Below are positions 36,701-50,684 of a stretch of DNA of 64,000 nucleotides, piece by piece. Under the pieces are notes generated by a model. That model was not told the origin of the DNA and searched no databases. It saw nothing but the letters and a program-made list of their open reading frames with translations. Location: NCBI GenBank assembly GCA_023055505.1, contig JALIRH010000050.1:248001-312000 (forward strand), written 5' to 3'. The translations under genes were made by a program, and so were the position numbers. Numbering within the stretch: position 1 is the stretch's first letter; each line of letters begins with the position of its first letter. This DNA comes from Callipepla californica brunnescens (taxonomy: Eukaryota; Chordata; Aves; Galliformes; Odontophoridae).

Positions 36701-39700
36701 ATAGACTGGGCTGGAGGAAATTTATATCCACTGCTGTCAGATTAAAAGATACTGAATATACAGGTGTTTCTTGAATATTGCTATGAACAACATAAAAGTA
36801 GTTTTTCAAATGATATACTACAGCTTTTCCAAACAGATACATAGAAAATTGTCTATAGCATCAAATACTAAAATAAGATCCAGAAAAAACCCTATGAAAA
36901 GTGGGTTTCTATTGATGACCACAGTCCTCGAAATCCACTTAAACTTATAATCACCCCAGGAGTCAGTAATACATCTTTCTAAGCTCCAGGCATGTGTATA
37001 GGCGAGTGCACATGAATGAGTATGGACCTAGATATGTCCAGATATTCTAAAATATACAGTATGCTTGAAATATGGAAGCTATTTCCCATTTTGCTGCCAA
37101 TATTACACAAAATATCCACTGGATAAAATATTTAAACAGTCTATGCAATAAGAGCTTCTATTTCTGAGGGAAACTGCTGCACAGTAATAATTCACTTTCT
37201 CTTCCTCTGGAAAGTATATATTTGTATTTTAAAATAAGATGGCTATCAGTTTCCAACATAGATTCCTGCGCCTCAATGTAACGCACATAAAGAAACATAT
37301 AGCACTGTTAACTGAAGAGGGAATTGAATCTACACCCCATATGTCTTAAAAATGCTCTTTGATCACTAAGCTATATATAAAAATATGATATTATCTCTTT
37401 TTTACTGTCACATTTACCATACTTTAAAGGAGACCTGAGGCGTCCCTATTATTTAGAAGAAAAGTATGTAACTCCAGGAGACAGATTAGAGCAGTTCTTG
37501 CCACAGGCACACAAACATGTTCTTGTAGCCTGTGAGAGATACCGAAAGGATGTTACACAAATCCCTGAAATCAAATCTTCCTACCAGAGGTAATGGGCAG
37601 TATGCTGCTGCTTTTGAATTTCAGTTAGCAGTGATCCCTAACTGTGTATGTATTCCTATATATTTGTCATTAAGTACCTCGATCTGGGCAGAGGAAGCAC
37701 TCTCTAAGTAACTAAAGCTGGCAGTCCTTGTTTCTTCACTCCTCTTCCAGGGCTTTACCACCAGGTGGGATAATTAGACTATTTAGTACCTTTGAAAAGC
37801 AGCTGCCATCCTGGAAAAGTAGGTCATACACACAAATAAGAGTATTTTTACAATTTCATTTTTGTTTATACTCTAGAAAGTATAATATTTATCAAGAGGC
37901 TGTAAACTTGAGTCTAAGCAACTCATGGATTTTGAGAAACAGTTCTGCTGACTTGGACTGTAAAACAGTCCAATTCTTTGTATCTGCCTTGGGTTGTCAA
38001 GGCTACCATCACTGAAATCATCACCTATGTGACCAAATGAGAAGTTACTCTTAGAGATCTGATAGACTGCAAATACATTTTCTCTAAATGGTGGCATCGA
38101 TTAGATTATGTTGTCACAAGAAATACTAGTACAAACCAGAAAACTGCAGTTATTCTAGCAGTCAGTAACTGCCATTGCTCATCAAGGCCCATGTTCCATG
38201 CCATCATGGAGTTTTCAATGCTTTCAATTGTAAAAAAAATAGTTAACTCATGCAATGTATATCATAGTCCTTCTCCCCCTCCTCCCACTCCTGTTTTACT
38301 GCTCACTCTTTAACTGCCCTCTAAAATTCTGACTTTTCTATAGCAACACTCCACACTTTTATAAAAACTTTGCAACACAACAGAAGCACTTTGAAGTGCA
38401 CTGAGCAGCAGGGCTCAGGGCCTCAGCTTATAGAGGAGAAGCACCGAGTCAGCTCAGTGTTTGTGTAATGCTTTGTTGTGCTTGACATTCACTTGGGCTC
38501 GCCCTTTTCATTTGTAATAGAGTACCCTGCAGACAAGGAAGTGTTTTGTGCCCTTGATAGAACACTAACAGTTCACAACCAAAGGAAACAACAAAATGAC
38601 AGACAGTTATATATTATTGTCAAACACATTTACTGGACATTGTTCTGTTAAAATAGACTTGCTGATTCTTATCTTCCCCTCCACAACTTACAAACACAAA
38701 AACACCTTGGAGTTCCTATTAAAAGGGATTGGTTATGAAAACTCCTACAAAAAAAAAAACAAAAAAAAAAACCACAATTGCCTGGACACCATGAATTTAA
38801 GACTAACAAGGGTAAGCAAAGAAATCCAAATCTCTTACGTAGTTACCTGTTTTGGCTTACAGTACTTATCTCAAATCTTGCGCTAATTTAAGTTCACTAA
38901 CATACAAAGATGATAAACACTTGTCAACTTCAAAGTCTACATTTTTGATTTTATACTTTCATCATAACCTCAACAGCTCATACCCTTAAGGTATGAAAGA
39001 ATGCAATGAGAAAATAATCAAAGATAAACTTTCTCATAACTCTGAGATCAATAAACTTCTGTTTTCAGAGTACAGCGTAACACCATCAAAACTGAGTAAC
39101 AAGGAGCTATTCAACTTCAGATAGAGATTCTTGAAGCCCCTAACTCTAACATCACTTTGGTAGAATATAAATATTTGCTTATTCTCCCCTCCGTAATTTG
39201 AGATCTTAGGGTAAAGGACACTGGATGAGTTAAGTGATGGCACAATGCAATACAGAAATGCTAATTATTTCATCAAATTAATTGTCCTTATGCCATACAT
39301 TTCTATGTTATCAGCTGTTCAACTTATACTCCAGGCTGTATTTGACAAATCTTGCATCAGTAGTACAAGGGACAAGGCAAGGTATTCTGATTTAGGTGAT
39401 TGTCAGGATTTATTTACAATGAACTTCATACACCATTTCAGTTTCTGAAGAGCTGTTTGGTTTAACTGTGCCTTAGTGCTCCCAGATTACAGTGCCAATC
39501 AGGGAAAACTGATACATCAAAAGCTAAATTTATGCAACTTAGACTTCACTGAGATATGCCTTGTCCAATTCTGTCTGGTAAACAGTTTGCTGTGCACCAC
39601 ATTAAAGGAACAAGAAGCAGTCTCTACAGTGCTTTCTAAACAGAAATGCCACAGTTTGTTAAAAAATAAATTAAAAAGTGACCTAAAGAGTCTTCCCATG

Positions 39701-42700
39701 CCTCCTCCCACTCAAATGCAGACATAGGAACCATAACTGAGAGCCTGAGATATGAAGTGTGGATGAAAAGTTTTCCACCTGACTCTGACAATCTGACCCT
39801 GAAGTATTTTTCATTAACATACTAAACTGCCATTTCATACCTAGAGTTTGTTGCCAGCTTCAGGAACGTCCCCATGCAGAAACACATTTGAGTCAAATGA
39901 GCAAATACAATTCTTAAACATAACTTGGCCAACTTTAAAAGGAGTATACTGATTTTCTAGCTCGCTAGAAAAACAGAAAAAAACATTAAGAGAAAACAAG
40001 CAAGAAGTTTCATCCAGCTGTAACAAAACATTACACATTTTTTCAAAATCTTTGTTCATTTACCTGGAGTTGAAAATCAACTACTGTTCTGAAATTAAAA
40101 ATGTTTCAGATAGAAAATACCTCACCAACACCAGAAAAGTTATTTATGGGATCTTTTGTCAAAATAATTAGACATGGAAAAAACCCCTGACAATTCTACT
40201 TTACAGCTCTAATAAGCTTAGACCAATGTCTCATCTGCTCCTGCATCCTGGTCTCTTTAATATAGACACCTGAAAATAAAGTGTAAAAACTTAAATAGAC
40301 AGGAAAATATCACTAAGAGGAAATATTATCCCAAATCTTCAGTTACTATTATTAATCTTACTTGTTAGTTAATAGCCTTAAGAAGTTAGTAGCATATACA
40401 TAATTTATCTCACCTTCAATAAAGACTTTCTTTCCAACCCGTGTTTACCAAACTTTTAAATTATTTTTAACTTGATTTTGTAATCTACTAAGTTTCTTAT
40501 TTTGGCCTAGTGCTTATAATTTTCATGACTTCTGTATAAAATATATTCCATCTTACATATCCTATTATCTTCTATAATTTTCTAGACTAAATTCAGACCT
40601 GTAATTTCTTCTCTGACATAATGTAAACAAACTTAATATGATCATGGCTAGAGCTGAGAAAGGCTTTGAGCTGTACCAGGCATTATGAGCGGTCAAATTA
40701 TCCTGACTGCCTTCTCTGTCCTGCACATCCATCCAGCATTTGCACAAACCAATATGAATTTAGAACTTCTGAATGATTAAGTTAATTTAGACAAAAGTGG
40801 TTCAAATTATTTCTATGTCTATTGTACAATTTTATCAGCTAATTACCAGGATAGTACAGACTCAGGAACACATTTCATATGTGCATGAGGCAGTAATTGT
40901 GGCCAGTGGCAAGGAATATACTAAATCCTATCTTAGTTATTAACCACCTTTCTTGGGTGAAACTGAGGAGGAATGGGAGAGGCACCAGCTGCAGCTAGTT
41001 CACAGGTACAGGCACACCTTAAAATACTGCTCCTTATACACACTTTCAGCCAAGTTTATAAACACACTATTTATCCATGTGGCATTCATAGGAGTCATCA
41101 AAGGTGAGAAAGAGTTTGAAGCTGTATGTTTGTCCTCCAAGGAATCCTGAAAGCAATTCCCATGGCAGCTGTTGTCTGAGACCAGGACATTACTCACTAT
41201 GGGTTCCTGAGTGTTTTCAGCTCCAGTATCAAAGACATAACTTTTTTCTAATGTCCTCTACATCCATTTAATAATTGTAATAGCATAAATACATACACAA
41301 GCTAGAAACACTGATAATTTACTCTTCAGCTTTCTTCCAATTCATTAGTATATATCAGGCTCAGATTGCAATACTTGACTGTCCAGGAAATGGAAAACAT
41401 TTTACATTCAGTGGATTTCTGTAGAAGTTTCATATGCCATAAGTCTTATGTTACAAAAACAATTTCTGTCCCTTTCAAAAAGTGACGATCCATATCATAT
41501 TGTTGTTAACATGACCTACAAAAAGAGATATGCTGACATTAAGATTTAGATACAGAGAACAGCCTACCGTGGTACTGTTGAAGGTTGAACTTGACACGTT
41601 ACAAGGTATTTATCTATATATAGCTATATTAGAAATGTCTTGCTGCAGTAGGTGTACCACCTTTAGCACGAGTGTCAGTACATCTTTTAATTAAAAGTGC
41701 TTAGCACAATTATTTAAATATTAATGTTTTTATAAACTTTATAATATCATAGTGCTCCATAGTTGTGAAGTATATTGCAGGAAGACCTCATTACTACAAA
41801 AATAAATTTGCCTTATTTTTTTTTATTTCAGCTTTTGTTAGAGCATACATTTAATTCAGATAGTGAAAGAAACAGTACCTCTGGTCATGCATAAGAAATC
41901 TTATGTTTCTGAAACGTGCAGTTTTGGCACTGAGAAAGTATACAGTACTTTAAGCTGATCAGTTTTTAACCTCAGAGTATAATTTTCAAAACTAAAGACA
42001 CAAGCAAAGCAAACAATATATTAGCAACTAGACAAAGTATGAAAACCTTCCACAACAAAAATTAGTTTATTGTCACAATCACATACATAATTCTTAAAAC
42101 AGAATTGAACAAAGAAAAGGTAGTCAAGGCACAAACTGCATCACATTCAGTGGCAAGAGGGAGTGGAGATAGGACTTACATGCCAGGGGAGTTACAGTGA
42201 AAATCTAGTTTTGCAGCATTACTGAAAAATATTTGAACTAGAAACATGACACTCTACATGTCTCAAACATTACTGCAGAAGACTTTCTGTTTTACTTCTA
42301 TGAGCACTTTGCAACTATGTCTTTTTATAACACTCACTTCCCTGAACTTTCTGTTTTCCAATCAGACTTTGTTTCAACTGGTGGCATCAAAGTAGAAACT
42401 ATGTACTAAAAACAGTCTGGAAGTCTCTATTCAGTGATTCTCCCGACTTTAAAACCATAAAAACATTGAATTGCTTCTCAGATGTCACTTAGTAGTATCA
42501 TCAGGCATTTGGAAACATCTACCATACTGCTCTAGGTAAACTATCTGAAGCAAACATGGGCTGACAGATTGGTACAGAGTACAAATGTAATGCCAACTTA
42601 ACGCAGCACCTTTCCTCTAACACACAACAGTGCAAGCTTCTCTCAAAGTCAAAGTAAAAATTCAGTGCACAGTACTCTAGAAAATTTCACAGAAGTCTGA

Positions 42701-44132
42701 CCCAGAAAAAGCTTACAAAGACTTGATAAATGAATCAAGAAAGGGAAATACTTTGAGTGCATGCAATGCAGTGAAACATACAGGTTATTATTTGAACCTT
42801 CCCCCCCCCCCCCCCACCCCCCTTCCTCTCTCATCATGCCTTACTTTGTTTGTTCTATCAGTTGTACAGCTGTGTTTTCATACTTTTGAGCTTTTCACAA
42901 CAATCCTTTGTTACTTGAGGAGTTCTTGGTTGTCATGCTGAAGGCAAAATGAATGTCTGTACTCTATTTTTGCAACTTTGCAAAAATATACAGAAAAAGC
43001 TTCAACTGTAGTGCAATACTAAGAAGGAAGAGAATGAAAAATAAAAGCCTATTTGTTCTGATTTGTTCTCAAATGAAAGAAATTGCCATTGCTCCTCCTG
43101 TAACACATTTGCTTTTATCTGTTTCTGGTCTATAGGTCCTGAGGACAGGTTCAAATACAGGCAAGGAATCTTCAGAGTAATTCAGCACTGAAAGTCCATC
43201 CATACGTGAAAAAGCTGAATTCATCATTCAGAACTTCAACATAGTTAGATGAAAATTGAGAGATCTTGCAAATCCTCACACATCAGAGGAAAAATGAGCT
43301 ATACCTCCAGCTGGTAAGGAATTATAGTGAGACAGGAGATTTTCCTTTGGCAATATTTAAAAATACATTATTCCCCTCAAAATTTAATGTTTCACATCCA
43401 TATTTTCCCAAGTTAATTCTTCCTGGAAAAGGTTTGATAATTCCACAGATGCTGAAGTTGAAAATCATCTTTCCCAACACACATCTTGAGGTGGCAGAAT
43501 GTGCTTGCTCTTCACAAATACTGAGATTCAGCACCTAATATCTGCAAGCCCTTCTAGAGTTCAGTAAATCACAGAGGAAGGGATGTGAAAGTGTTCTAAT
43601 GGACAAATTATCACTCATAGGTACTTCTTGGTTCTTTAAGTATAGAAGAGGACGATCCCAGACTGCTGTCAGCTCAGGCCTAGTGAGTTCTATCACTTGT
43701 GCAGCTGGGAGAGGAAAATGAAGCACTGGAGAGAGCCAGTACCAATCATAAGAACATGTCAGCCAGCATGTCTGATTGCTACCATACTGCTTGTTTACCT
43801 CAAAACAGAGTGGTAAGGAAGTAACAACAAACCCACAATTATCTAGAGTTTATTATTCTCTTTAGTATCCTATCTAGCCTATAGTTCTTTCTCCTAATGC
43901 ATTACAAATGCCCTGTTTTGCAAGCAGTGCTGTTTAGCTAGAAAACAGACACAAATCATTCTAAAGTAGAGGAACTGTCTGTTGGACTATATAGCTACGT
44001 CTCATATGCTGTTGGATCTTAATTTCCATCCTTCCCACACATACATTTTAACTCAAAACATGAGCAGTATTATAGCACCAAGTGCACCAGATAAGTCAGA
44101 TCTGTGTCAGTGAGGGACACAACCAGGGTCGT
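33794..44132 (-). other. Intronic stretch of 10.3 kb, no gene recognised
   Basis: This is AT-rich, apparently unique sequence with an A-rich tract at about 38749-38771 and the C-tract at 42801-42822. The minus-strand frame at 37873-38097 contains DDFSD, a string found in GalNAc-transferases, but its neighbours do not fit (see rejected items). No other coding or RNA gene signal is visible. Confidence 0.6.
42801..42822 (-). repeat. C-tract: C15 A C6 (G-tract on the minus strand)
   Basis: Fifteen C, one A and six C lie on the plus strand. The minus strand, which is the host gene's coding strand, is therefore a G-tract that would be present in the intron RNA. Confidence 0.9.
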
Positions 44133-44560
44133 ATAGAATCACAGAATCACCAAGGTTGGAAAAGAACCACAGGATCACCCAGTTTAACCATCCACCCATT
44201 CTCAATAGTTCCCTCTAAACCATGTCCTTCAACATAACGTCTAAATGTTCCTTGAATACCTCCAGGGCCAGTGACATGCTCACCTCCCTGAGCAGTCCAC
44301 TCCAGCTCCTGGCTACTCTTTCAAATATGTTTTCTAACATCCAGCCTGAATCTCCCCTGGTGCAACTTGAGGCTATTCCCTCTAGTTCTATCACTAGTTA
44401 CATGAGAGAAGAGGCCAACCCCCAGCTCACTACACCCTCCCATCAGGTAGTTACAGAGAGCAATAAGTTCTCCCCTGAGCCTCCTCTTCTCCAGACTGAA
44501 CAATCCCAGCCCCCTCAGGCAGTCCTCATAAAGCTCGTGCTCTATGTGCTCTATGGCATT
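44133..44560 (-). mobile_element. CR1 LINE fragment, minus orientation
   Basis: It opens at its 3' terminus with TATAGAATCACAGAATCACC, then AAGGTTGGAAAAGAACC. It continues through the phrases GTTCCTTGAATACCTCCAGG, CATCCAGCCTGAATCTCCCC, TTGAGGCTATTCCCTCTAG and CCTCCTCTTCTCCAGACTGA, and fades near TCCTCATAAAGCTCGTGCTC. The wording, especially AAGGTTGGAAAAG and 'ttccttgaatacctccag', fits a CR1 subfamily different from the 10.5 and 12.9 kb copies. The 157-codon plus-strand frame at 44222-44695 is an antisense shadow of it. Confidence 0.92.
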
Positions 44561-47500
44561 ATTCACTGGAATATGCAGCCTGTGTCACTTTTAATCTCAA
44601 CTTCTAGAGCTGTCATACTCCTCTTCATACAGTCTGCACTGCATGTAAAACTTAGCAAATTAGGCAAACAAATTCTGTGTGCTGAATGCATATAAAACTA
44701 TTTGTAACAGCTCTGTAGAAAGATAAAGGACATAGTTCAATGATGTTCGAGATACATATTCTGTCTTGGTAGATTTTTTTTTTTCCAAAAGACATTGATA
44801 AAGAGAAGCACTCTGAGCTTGACACACAACAAGGATAATTAATTTTATGTTTGGAACATTTTGCAACAACACACACATAATATAAAGATATTTATGAATT
44901 AGTTCTTAGAGTTCCCAGTTGCAATTAAGGAGAGAAATCTTAGATTTTATGTTTATATTACATGGCAAAGCTACTAAAATTATGCTGAAATATGAATCTT
45001 AGAAGCCAGTCTTCACACATCCGAAACTTTTCCTAGCCTAGCTCTTGCCTGTCTGCTGTTGGTGACTGGTGGACAGCTTCTCACATACTGCTCATTTTGT
45101 TCATGCTTGCTCATCCCCCCAAAAATTCTGCAGAGTTTTACAGATTTAAGATTTAAAGCTGCTTACCTTCACAGAAGGCTGAATAAAAGATTTCACAATT
45201 TCATTAATTTGATCTGACTGAAAGCAAAAAGCAAACCTTTCTAAGTCAATGGAGGAGAACCAGCTACAGCTGCTTCCAGGTTGCAGTAGAATACCACAGC
45301 CAGCAGCAGTGACTCAGCTGCCGTATGCTCTTTTCATGCGCTCAGTGGGACAGAATAAACCCTTTGGTCTACTGTTTCTTAATTCTTTCGAGTTTTAGCA
45401 AACCTCTCATTTCTGCATCCTGCCGTTGAGTCCCAGCACAAGACCTAATCACAGAATACAAGTCCTCATTGGCATCTTGCTACCGCAGCCTGCACCAAAA
45501 TGCTCCTCTATCCAACTGACTGAAAGTAACAGCATCACATGCAGCAAAAAAAAACAACACCAGAAAACAACACCATACACACAGACACAAAAGAACAACA
45601 GCAAGATATTCTCCGCCTGAGCTAAGAGTGCCATTTCATAACTCACTCTTCAAATAAACATCAGAATGCATTAAAACAAGTGTCTTTTAATGCCATATCC
45701 TTATTACTTATCTTTTTTTCTTTTTTCTTCCAGATACATGCTAAAGACATTCGTCAGATAAAGTTCTTAGAGTGCACTTACAGCTCTATTTCTAGGTATG
45801 AAAATACAGAGTCACCATTGTTACAGAGAAAATTGTGGATTTCAATATTTATGAGGCTGTGAATAAGCAACTGAATTTGTTGTCCTCACACGCTTCCATG
45901 CAGCCTAAGGAAAGCAATGAAATCTGATAATCTGTAGTATCCAGCAGCTCCTGAGCCAAAGGAAAAAAACATTATCTTCCTAATCTCAGTCTGTGAAGCA
46001 GTTATTGTCTGGAGAAGGAGCCATAGAAATAGGAGCTGATCAAGTCTACCGGAGGAGTGACTGAATCATACCGTGTCTATCACAAACTGAACACACAACA
46101 TGGAACTTAGCAGCTTTCAATGTGAAGACAGACAGGGAAAAAAGGAACAAATAGCTCAGGAGTTTGTTTGCTTTTTGCCACGTTAAAACCTGCAACAGGG
46201 TAACATTTCTTCTGTTCTGGATGGTATCTTTTGCTCATTTTTAAAATGAGAAACTCCTGAGGTGTTTCTTTGATGATTAATGATTCCATGACAATACAGA
46301 AATATAATTATGGTAGAACCAAAACTGATTAATAAAGGAGAAGAGATTTCCAATTATATGGACAAACAGAATTGTACCTTTATCCTGTTCAGGGTCCTCT
46401 GCTTAGCTTTAACTTTTCCAGACTCAATGGTCTATGCATGATTTCCAGTACCAGAGATCAGAAGAGTAATGCTACCTGCCTAATTCCCTCGTTTTTGACA
46501 TACTCCTTTTATAGCCTAAAATTACTCCTCAGAAAGTTAATGTAATAAAAACTTAAAACGTAAAATTGTCTTTTCAGGGAATAATGACAAACTTATCTAT
46601 GTGAAAGCATTTAACTAACAAAACTGAAATTTCAAAGCCAGATACTTGACTTTACTTCTCACTTCACCTTTCAAAGCAGAACACTTTGTTTAAATAAAAG
46701 GAGGTAAAATTAGTTGCAAATGAAACGTATGCAAAATGAGATGTGCATTAGTAAAAGGTACATTTCTTTCCCCCCATTAATTGAAAATTCCAATTACAGG
46801 TCATTAACATTTAAAACAGAAAGAGAAATCATATGTGGGTTTGCCACAATCTGTCATACATCTGCCCTTGTTTTCTTCATTAACTACCGGTAAAAAAGTA
46901 TGCCACGCAGAAAACAGCGAATCAGTAAGATTGTTGAAAAGTGCTGAAAGATATGGGATTATGGGATTAGAATTCAAAAGGATCTGGTCAAGATGAAGAG
47001 ACAACTGACAAGAAGAGATTTCACTTGATAAAGAGAAGCCTTCAACATTCAGAGACAACTTATACAAATGTTGGAAGGGAAACAATTTCCTTAATCTGGT
47101 GGTAGTTCCTCAAAACCATTCACTGATTTATGGTAGATCAGAAGCTGAATATAAATCAGAAAGGTGAAGTTATTATGAAATTATTATGAAAAGGCAATCA
47201 TACTGGGTAAAAATGAGTACAACCATGAGTCTTCAAAACAGTGAAAGGAAATCTCAAATGTGCCTTCCTCGCTGACACAATTTGAGGTGAAATATCCCAT
47301 TTTTAGTACCACTCATTATGACCAACTATATTCCCCTACTAAAGCACAGACTCTGTCTAGTATACCTCCTATTGAGGTTTGCCCTGATCTTGTCACAGTC
47401 TTGGTTGCCACCAAATTATTCTCTCACACCATAGACAATTAGAATGGAAAGAAAGTACCAGTGAACTGCATATGAGAGGCAAACAAAAGTTAAGACAAGA

Positions 47501-50500
47501 TTCATATCTCTCTTGAGTTTGAAATTGGAAGCATGAGCATAGGTAGAACTCCAACCACTCAAAAATGTCTGTAGACTGCCAGAGTGGTGTAAAGGAGCTT
47601 AGCCAGCAGGTAGACACAGCCAGGTAGCTTGTGAAAAGAGTATCATTGTGACAGAAACCACAATCTTTACTAACAAAATATCACTGTCAAGGTTTGCTCT
47701 TCATCCAGCTGCTAACTGGTGTCACCCATGCTATTAACTTCTCTGAACCTCCAAAGCATCCAAATCAAATCCCACACTGCATAATAAGAATAATTCTGGT
47801 GCCTGTAAAAATCTGGGAATAGTTTTGAAACGTTGGTGGGCCCAGCCTGAAAGCTGTCCAGGAGCCCTTCTGAAAAATTCTTCACCATATTCATGGCTGG
47901 ATTCAAGTATTCATACATGTTCCTTGTACTGTCTAGCATACAGTTACACCCCTGGCCACAAACACTTCAGGCATCATCACATTTCAAAACAAATTAATAT
48001 ATCAATTTATAACCACAGATCTTTTGCCATTCTTCCCAAGGAGGTTGGGTTTTCCACTCTGCTTACTACAAAATCAACTGCATGATTTATAAAAGAAAAA
48101 TTCATTTTCCCATATGTCAAGTTTATATTACATATAATCAAACTTAGAATTAGTAATTGGAAAACACAGTTGGCTGCACACAATCCTGTAAAATTATTTG
48201 ACTTGTTTCTTGATCTTCCAAATATATGAAAACATTAAGAAAAGTAAGTACATTATTTTTCCTTTCTTTTTTAAAACACTAACATGCTAGAATGAGACTA
48301 GTCGCAGCTTCTTCAGCTATGAGATATAGGAACACAATCAGATTTACATTTTTCCTGTTAAGGGGAGTATAATTACTTTTCCAAGAAGTATGTGCAGAAA
48401 CAAACTCCAAAACATGCAGAGATGCAAGATTAGTTTTCATTCTCCATAAAAAGACAATGCTACTCAAATTCTATACAAAATGTTATAGAAAAAGCAATGT
48501 ATCTTAATATAGTCTGAAAGCAGAGACAGCCGCTATTATGCATGTTTATAACTCCCATTTCAGCCCACAGAAATACAGAATATTTAAGAGAGTTTTCATA
48601 TCACCAGACATTGTGTTGATATTACAATGTTCAGTACTAATGCCTTGTTGCACCATATTTGTGTCCTCTGCAGCGTTCAGAGGAAGACAAAGTGGAAGTG
48701 GCTGAGCTTACATCCAGCCTCTGTGTGCAGCGCACCAGCTCAGAGAACTAGCTTCCTGTGTGACAGGTCATCTTAACCCCCCTTAGTAGACAGGAGTGAG
48801 ATAGTGAAGTTAAAAGGCAACTCTTTGCATTGAAGTAGCTGTGAAAAAAGACTCAGTGCTGGAGAGATTTATGTTGGAATACTTTAGAAACAAAGTAGAC
48901 ATCCATTCTATTTTGATTCAATAGGTGTACAAGAAAGTGCTTATTAACAGAAGCAATCCAAAACTCAATGAGTTGATGAAGTAACACTGGTTAATTGAAA
49001 TCAACGTTAAATGTTCATCTAATTAAATATCTTTTGTACTGTTTGATCTCTTAACTCCTACATGTTTTACCACAAGAGATTTACTACAGTGGTTAGGTTT
49101 TACCTCTAGTGAATGGGCCATTATTCACTGGGGTTTTTAAAGGTATGGCACACTATCAGCCCAGCAACACAGTTACAAAATGAACTGCATGAAAGAAACC
49201 CTAGTTGTCCTGAATTATTGCTACATTGCTATATCCCCAGAGGTGGAAATATCCAGGCAAAGACAGTAAACTCTGAAAAAAGCAATATTTAAAAAATAAA
49301 ACATAAGGAATAGGAAGAAGCCAGACTGTCTATACAGGATTGGAAGAACTTCTCCAAAATTGCTGATACAAAAAAAGAGAAATATTTACCTCATTATTTA
49401 TCAAGTATGTACATCTTAAGCTGGACTAACGGTGTGGCTTCTGGAACTGTTGCAGTTCCAAAAATATTAGGAGGGAGAACCACCACAGGTCTTCTTTGAC
49501 CTTTGAAGAAAGAGCATTAGACTTGACAAGGAACAGCTTGGACAATGCTATTCTTTCAGGTGAGTTAAAAGCTTGTTTCTTTTGAAGTCATTGTGAGCTT
49601 TCCTTATACCTTCAGCAAGAACCAGTCATGTACGATTAAAGCAGGCTGCAACTCTGTATGTATTCAGGGTCCCTGGGTTCCATTAACGGTGTTTCATGAA
49701 CATTTTATGTCGCTTGATCCTAAGGATGCAATTTGCCCACCCTTTCAGACTCCCACTTGATCTTGTCCTCATGCTGGCATTAACATTTGTGCAGTTGTGT
49801 TGTTAATCTGACTAGGGAAAACCAGGTCAAAGCTATTTTGCTTATTTATTTATTTTCTGGCATTTTGCTTTTATAGGCATTATTGCTCCTCACAGCATTG
49901 CTGCAGGTTAGGGGACTTTATGATGTTTTTCAGATGGGGAAAGTGAATGATGTAGGGACAACCAGAAACATGCCAAAACTAGGTAAGAAATCTGTCTGAG
50001 TCACAAATTACACTAAGATGTCAAACTTCCTGTCTCAAATATGATTAATTCAGTTAGCCATTAATGCAATTATTTACAGAACATGCAAGTTTTTCTGCTC
50101 AAGGAGTACTGGTATTATATTTTATTAATTAAATTGTACTAAGCAATTTCTAAAAGCACATATTCATATTAACACTTGCAAACAAAAAAAAAAAAATTGC
50201 TTTACTCTGTCTTAATAATTAACAATGAATTGCTTTTTTTATTTTTTCCCCCTCCCTCTGCTCAGGTCAGTTTTTCTCTTCACAAATACTTACTCAGGTC
50301 AGAGCTATAATGCATAACTAGATTGTCCTGCTTTTGATATTTTAAATTCCAAGGAGTATGCCTACCCATCACAGGTAAGAAACTGACAATAGAAAGTAAG
50401 CAGATATGTGACACTTATCATTGATGAGTCCAGAAAACACTTGCATATTTCTATAGCATTTGAAGACACTTTGTCATACTCCAACTAGTTTTGCCTTCCT

Positions 50501-50641
50501 CACATAATCGATTTCCTGAGAACCTACAATTAAATGTGACCCAAGTAAAAAACAGAAACAAAGCATCTGTAACAAGAGAATCAAATCCTAGTATTTAACA
50601 GCTGGTGTTGCATAGTCTGTGATTTTTTTCTCTGACTGGTG

Positions 50642-50684
50642 CCTGAGGGGTAGAGTCCTATCATTATAGGACTCTTCCCACAGG
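50642..50684. repeat. Long-stem inverted repeat (hairpin)
   Basis: The core AGAGTCCTAT (50652-50661), loop CATT, ATAGGACTCT (50666-50675) is perfect. It extends outward past a T-T mismatch to GGG:CCC and, past an A-A mismatch, to CCTG:CAGG. In total 17 pairs form within 43 nt. It is shorter than a usual microRNA precursor. It could be the end of a small inverted-repeat transposon or chance. Confidence 0.75.

Noticed and set aside
37873..38097. Minus-strand frame containing DDFSD followed by GGT, which could act as a phase-1 donor and supply the G of a Glu codon for the 6945-7130 exon
   Set aside because: The residues before DDFSD (FSFGHIG) do not fit the nearly invariant family context EIxLVDDFSD, and no acceptor or further family similarity lies upstream. 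Treated as coincidence.
44222..44695. 157-codon plus-strand open frame
   Set aside because: It is the antisense strand of the CR1 copy at 44133-44560 and encodes nothing of its own.
47712..47939. Minus-strand frame whose translation looks protein-like at first sight (aromatic-rich, 75 codons)
   Set aside because: No motif, no family match, and no flanking splice sites that would give a sensible exon.
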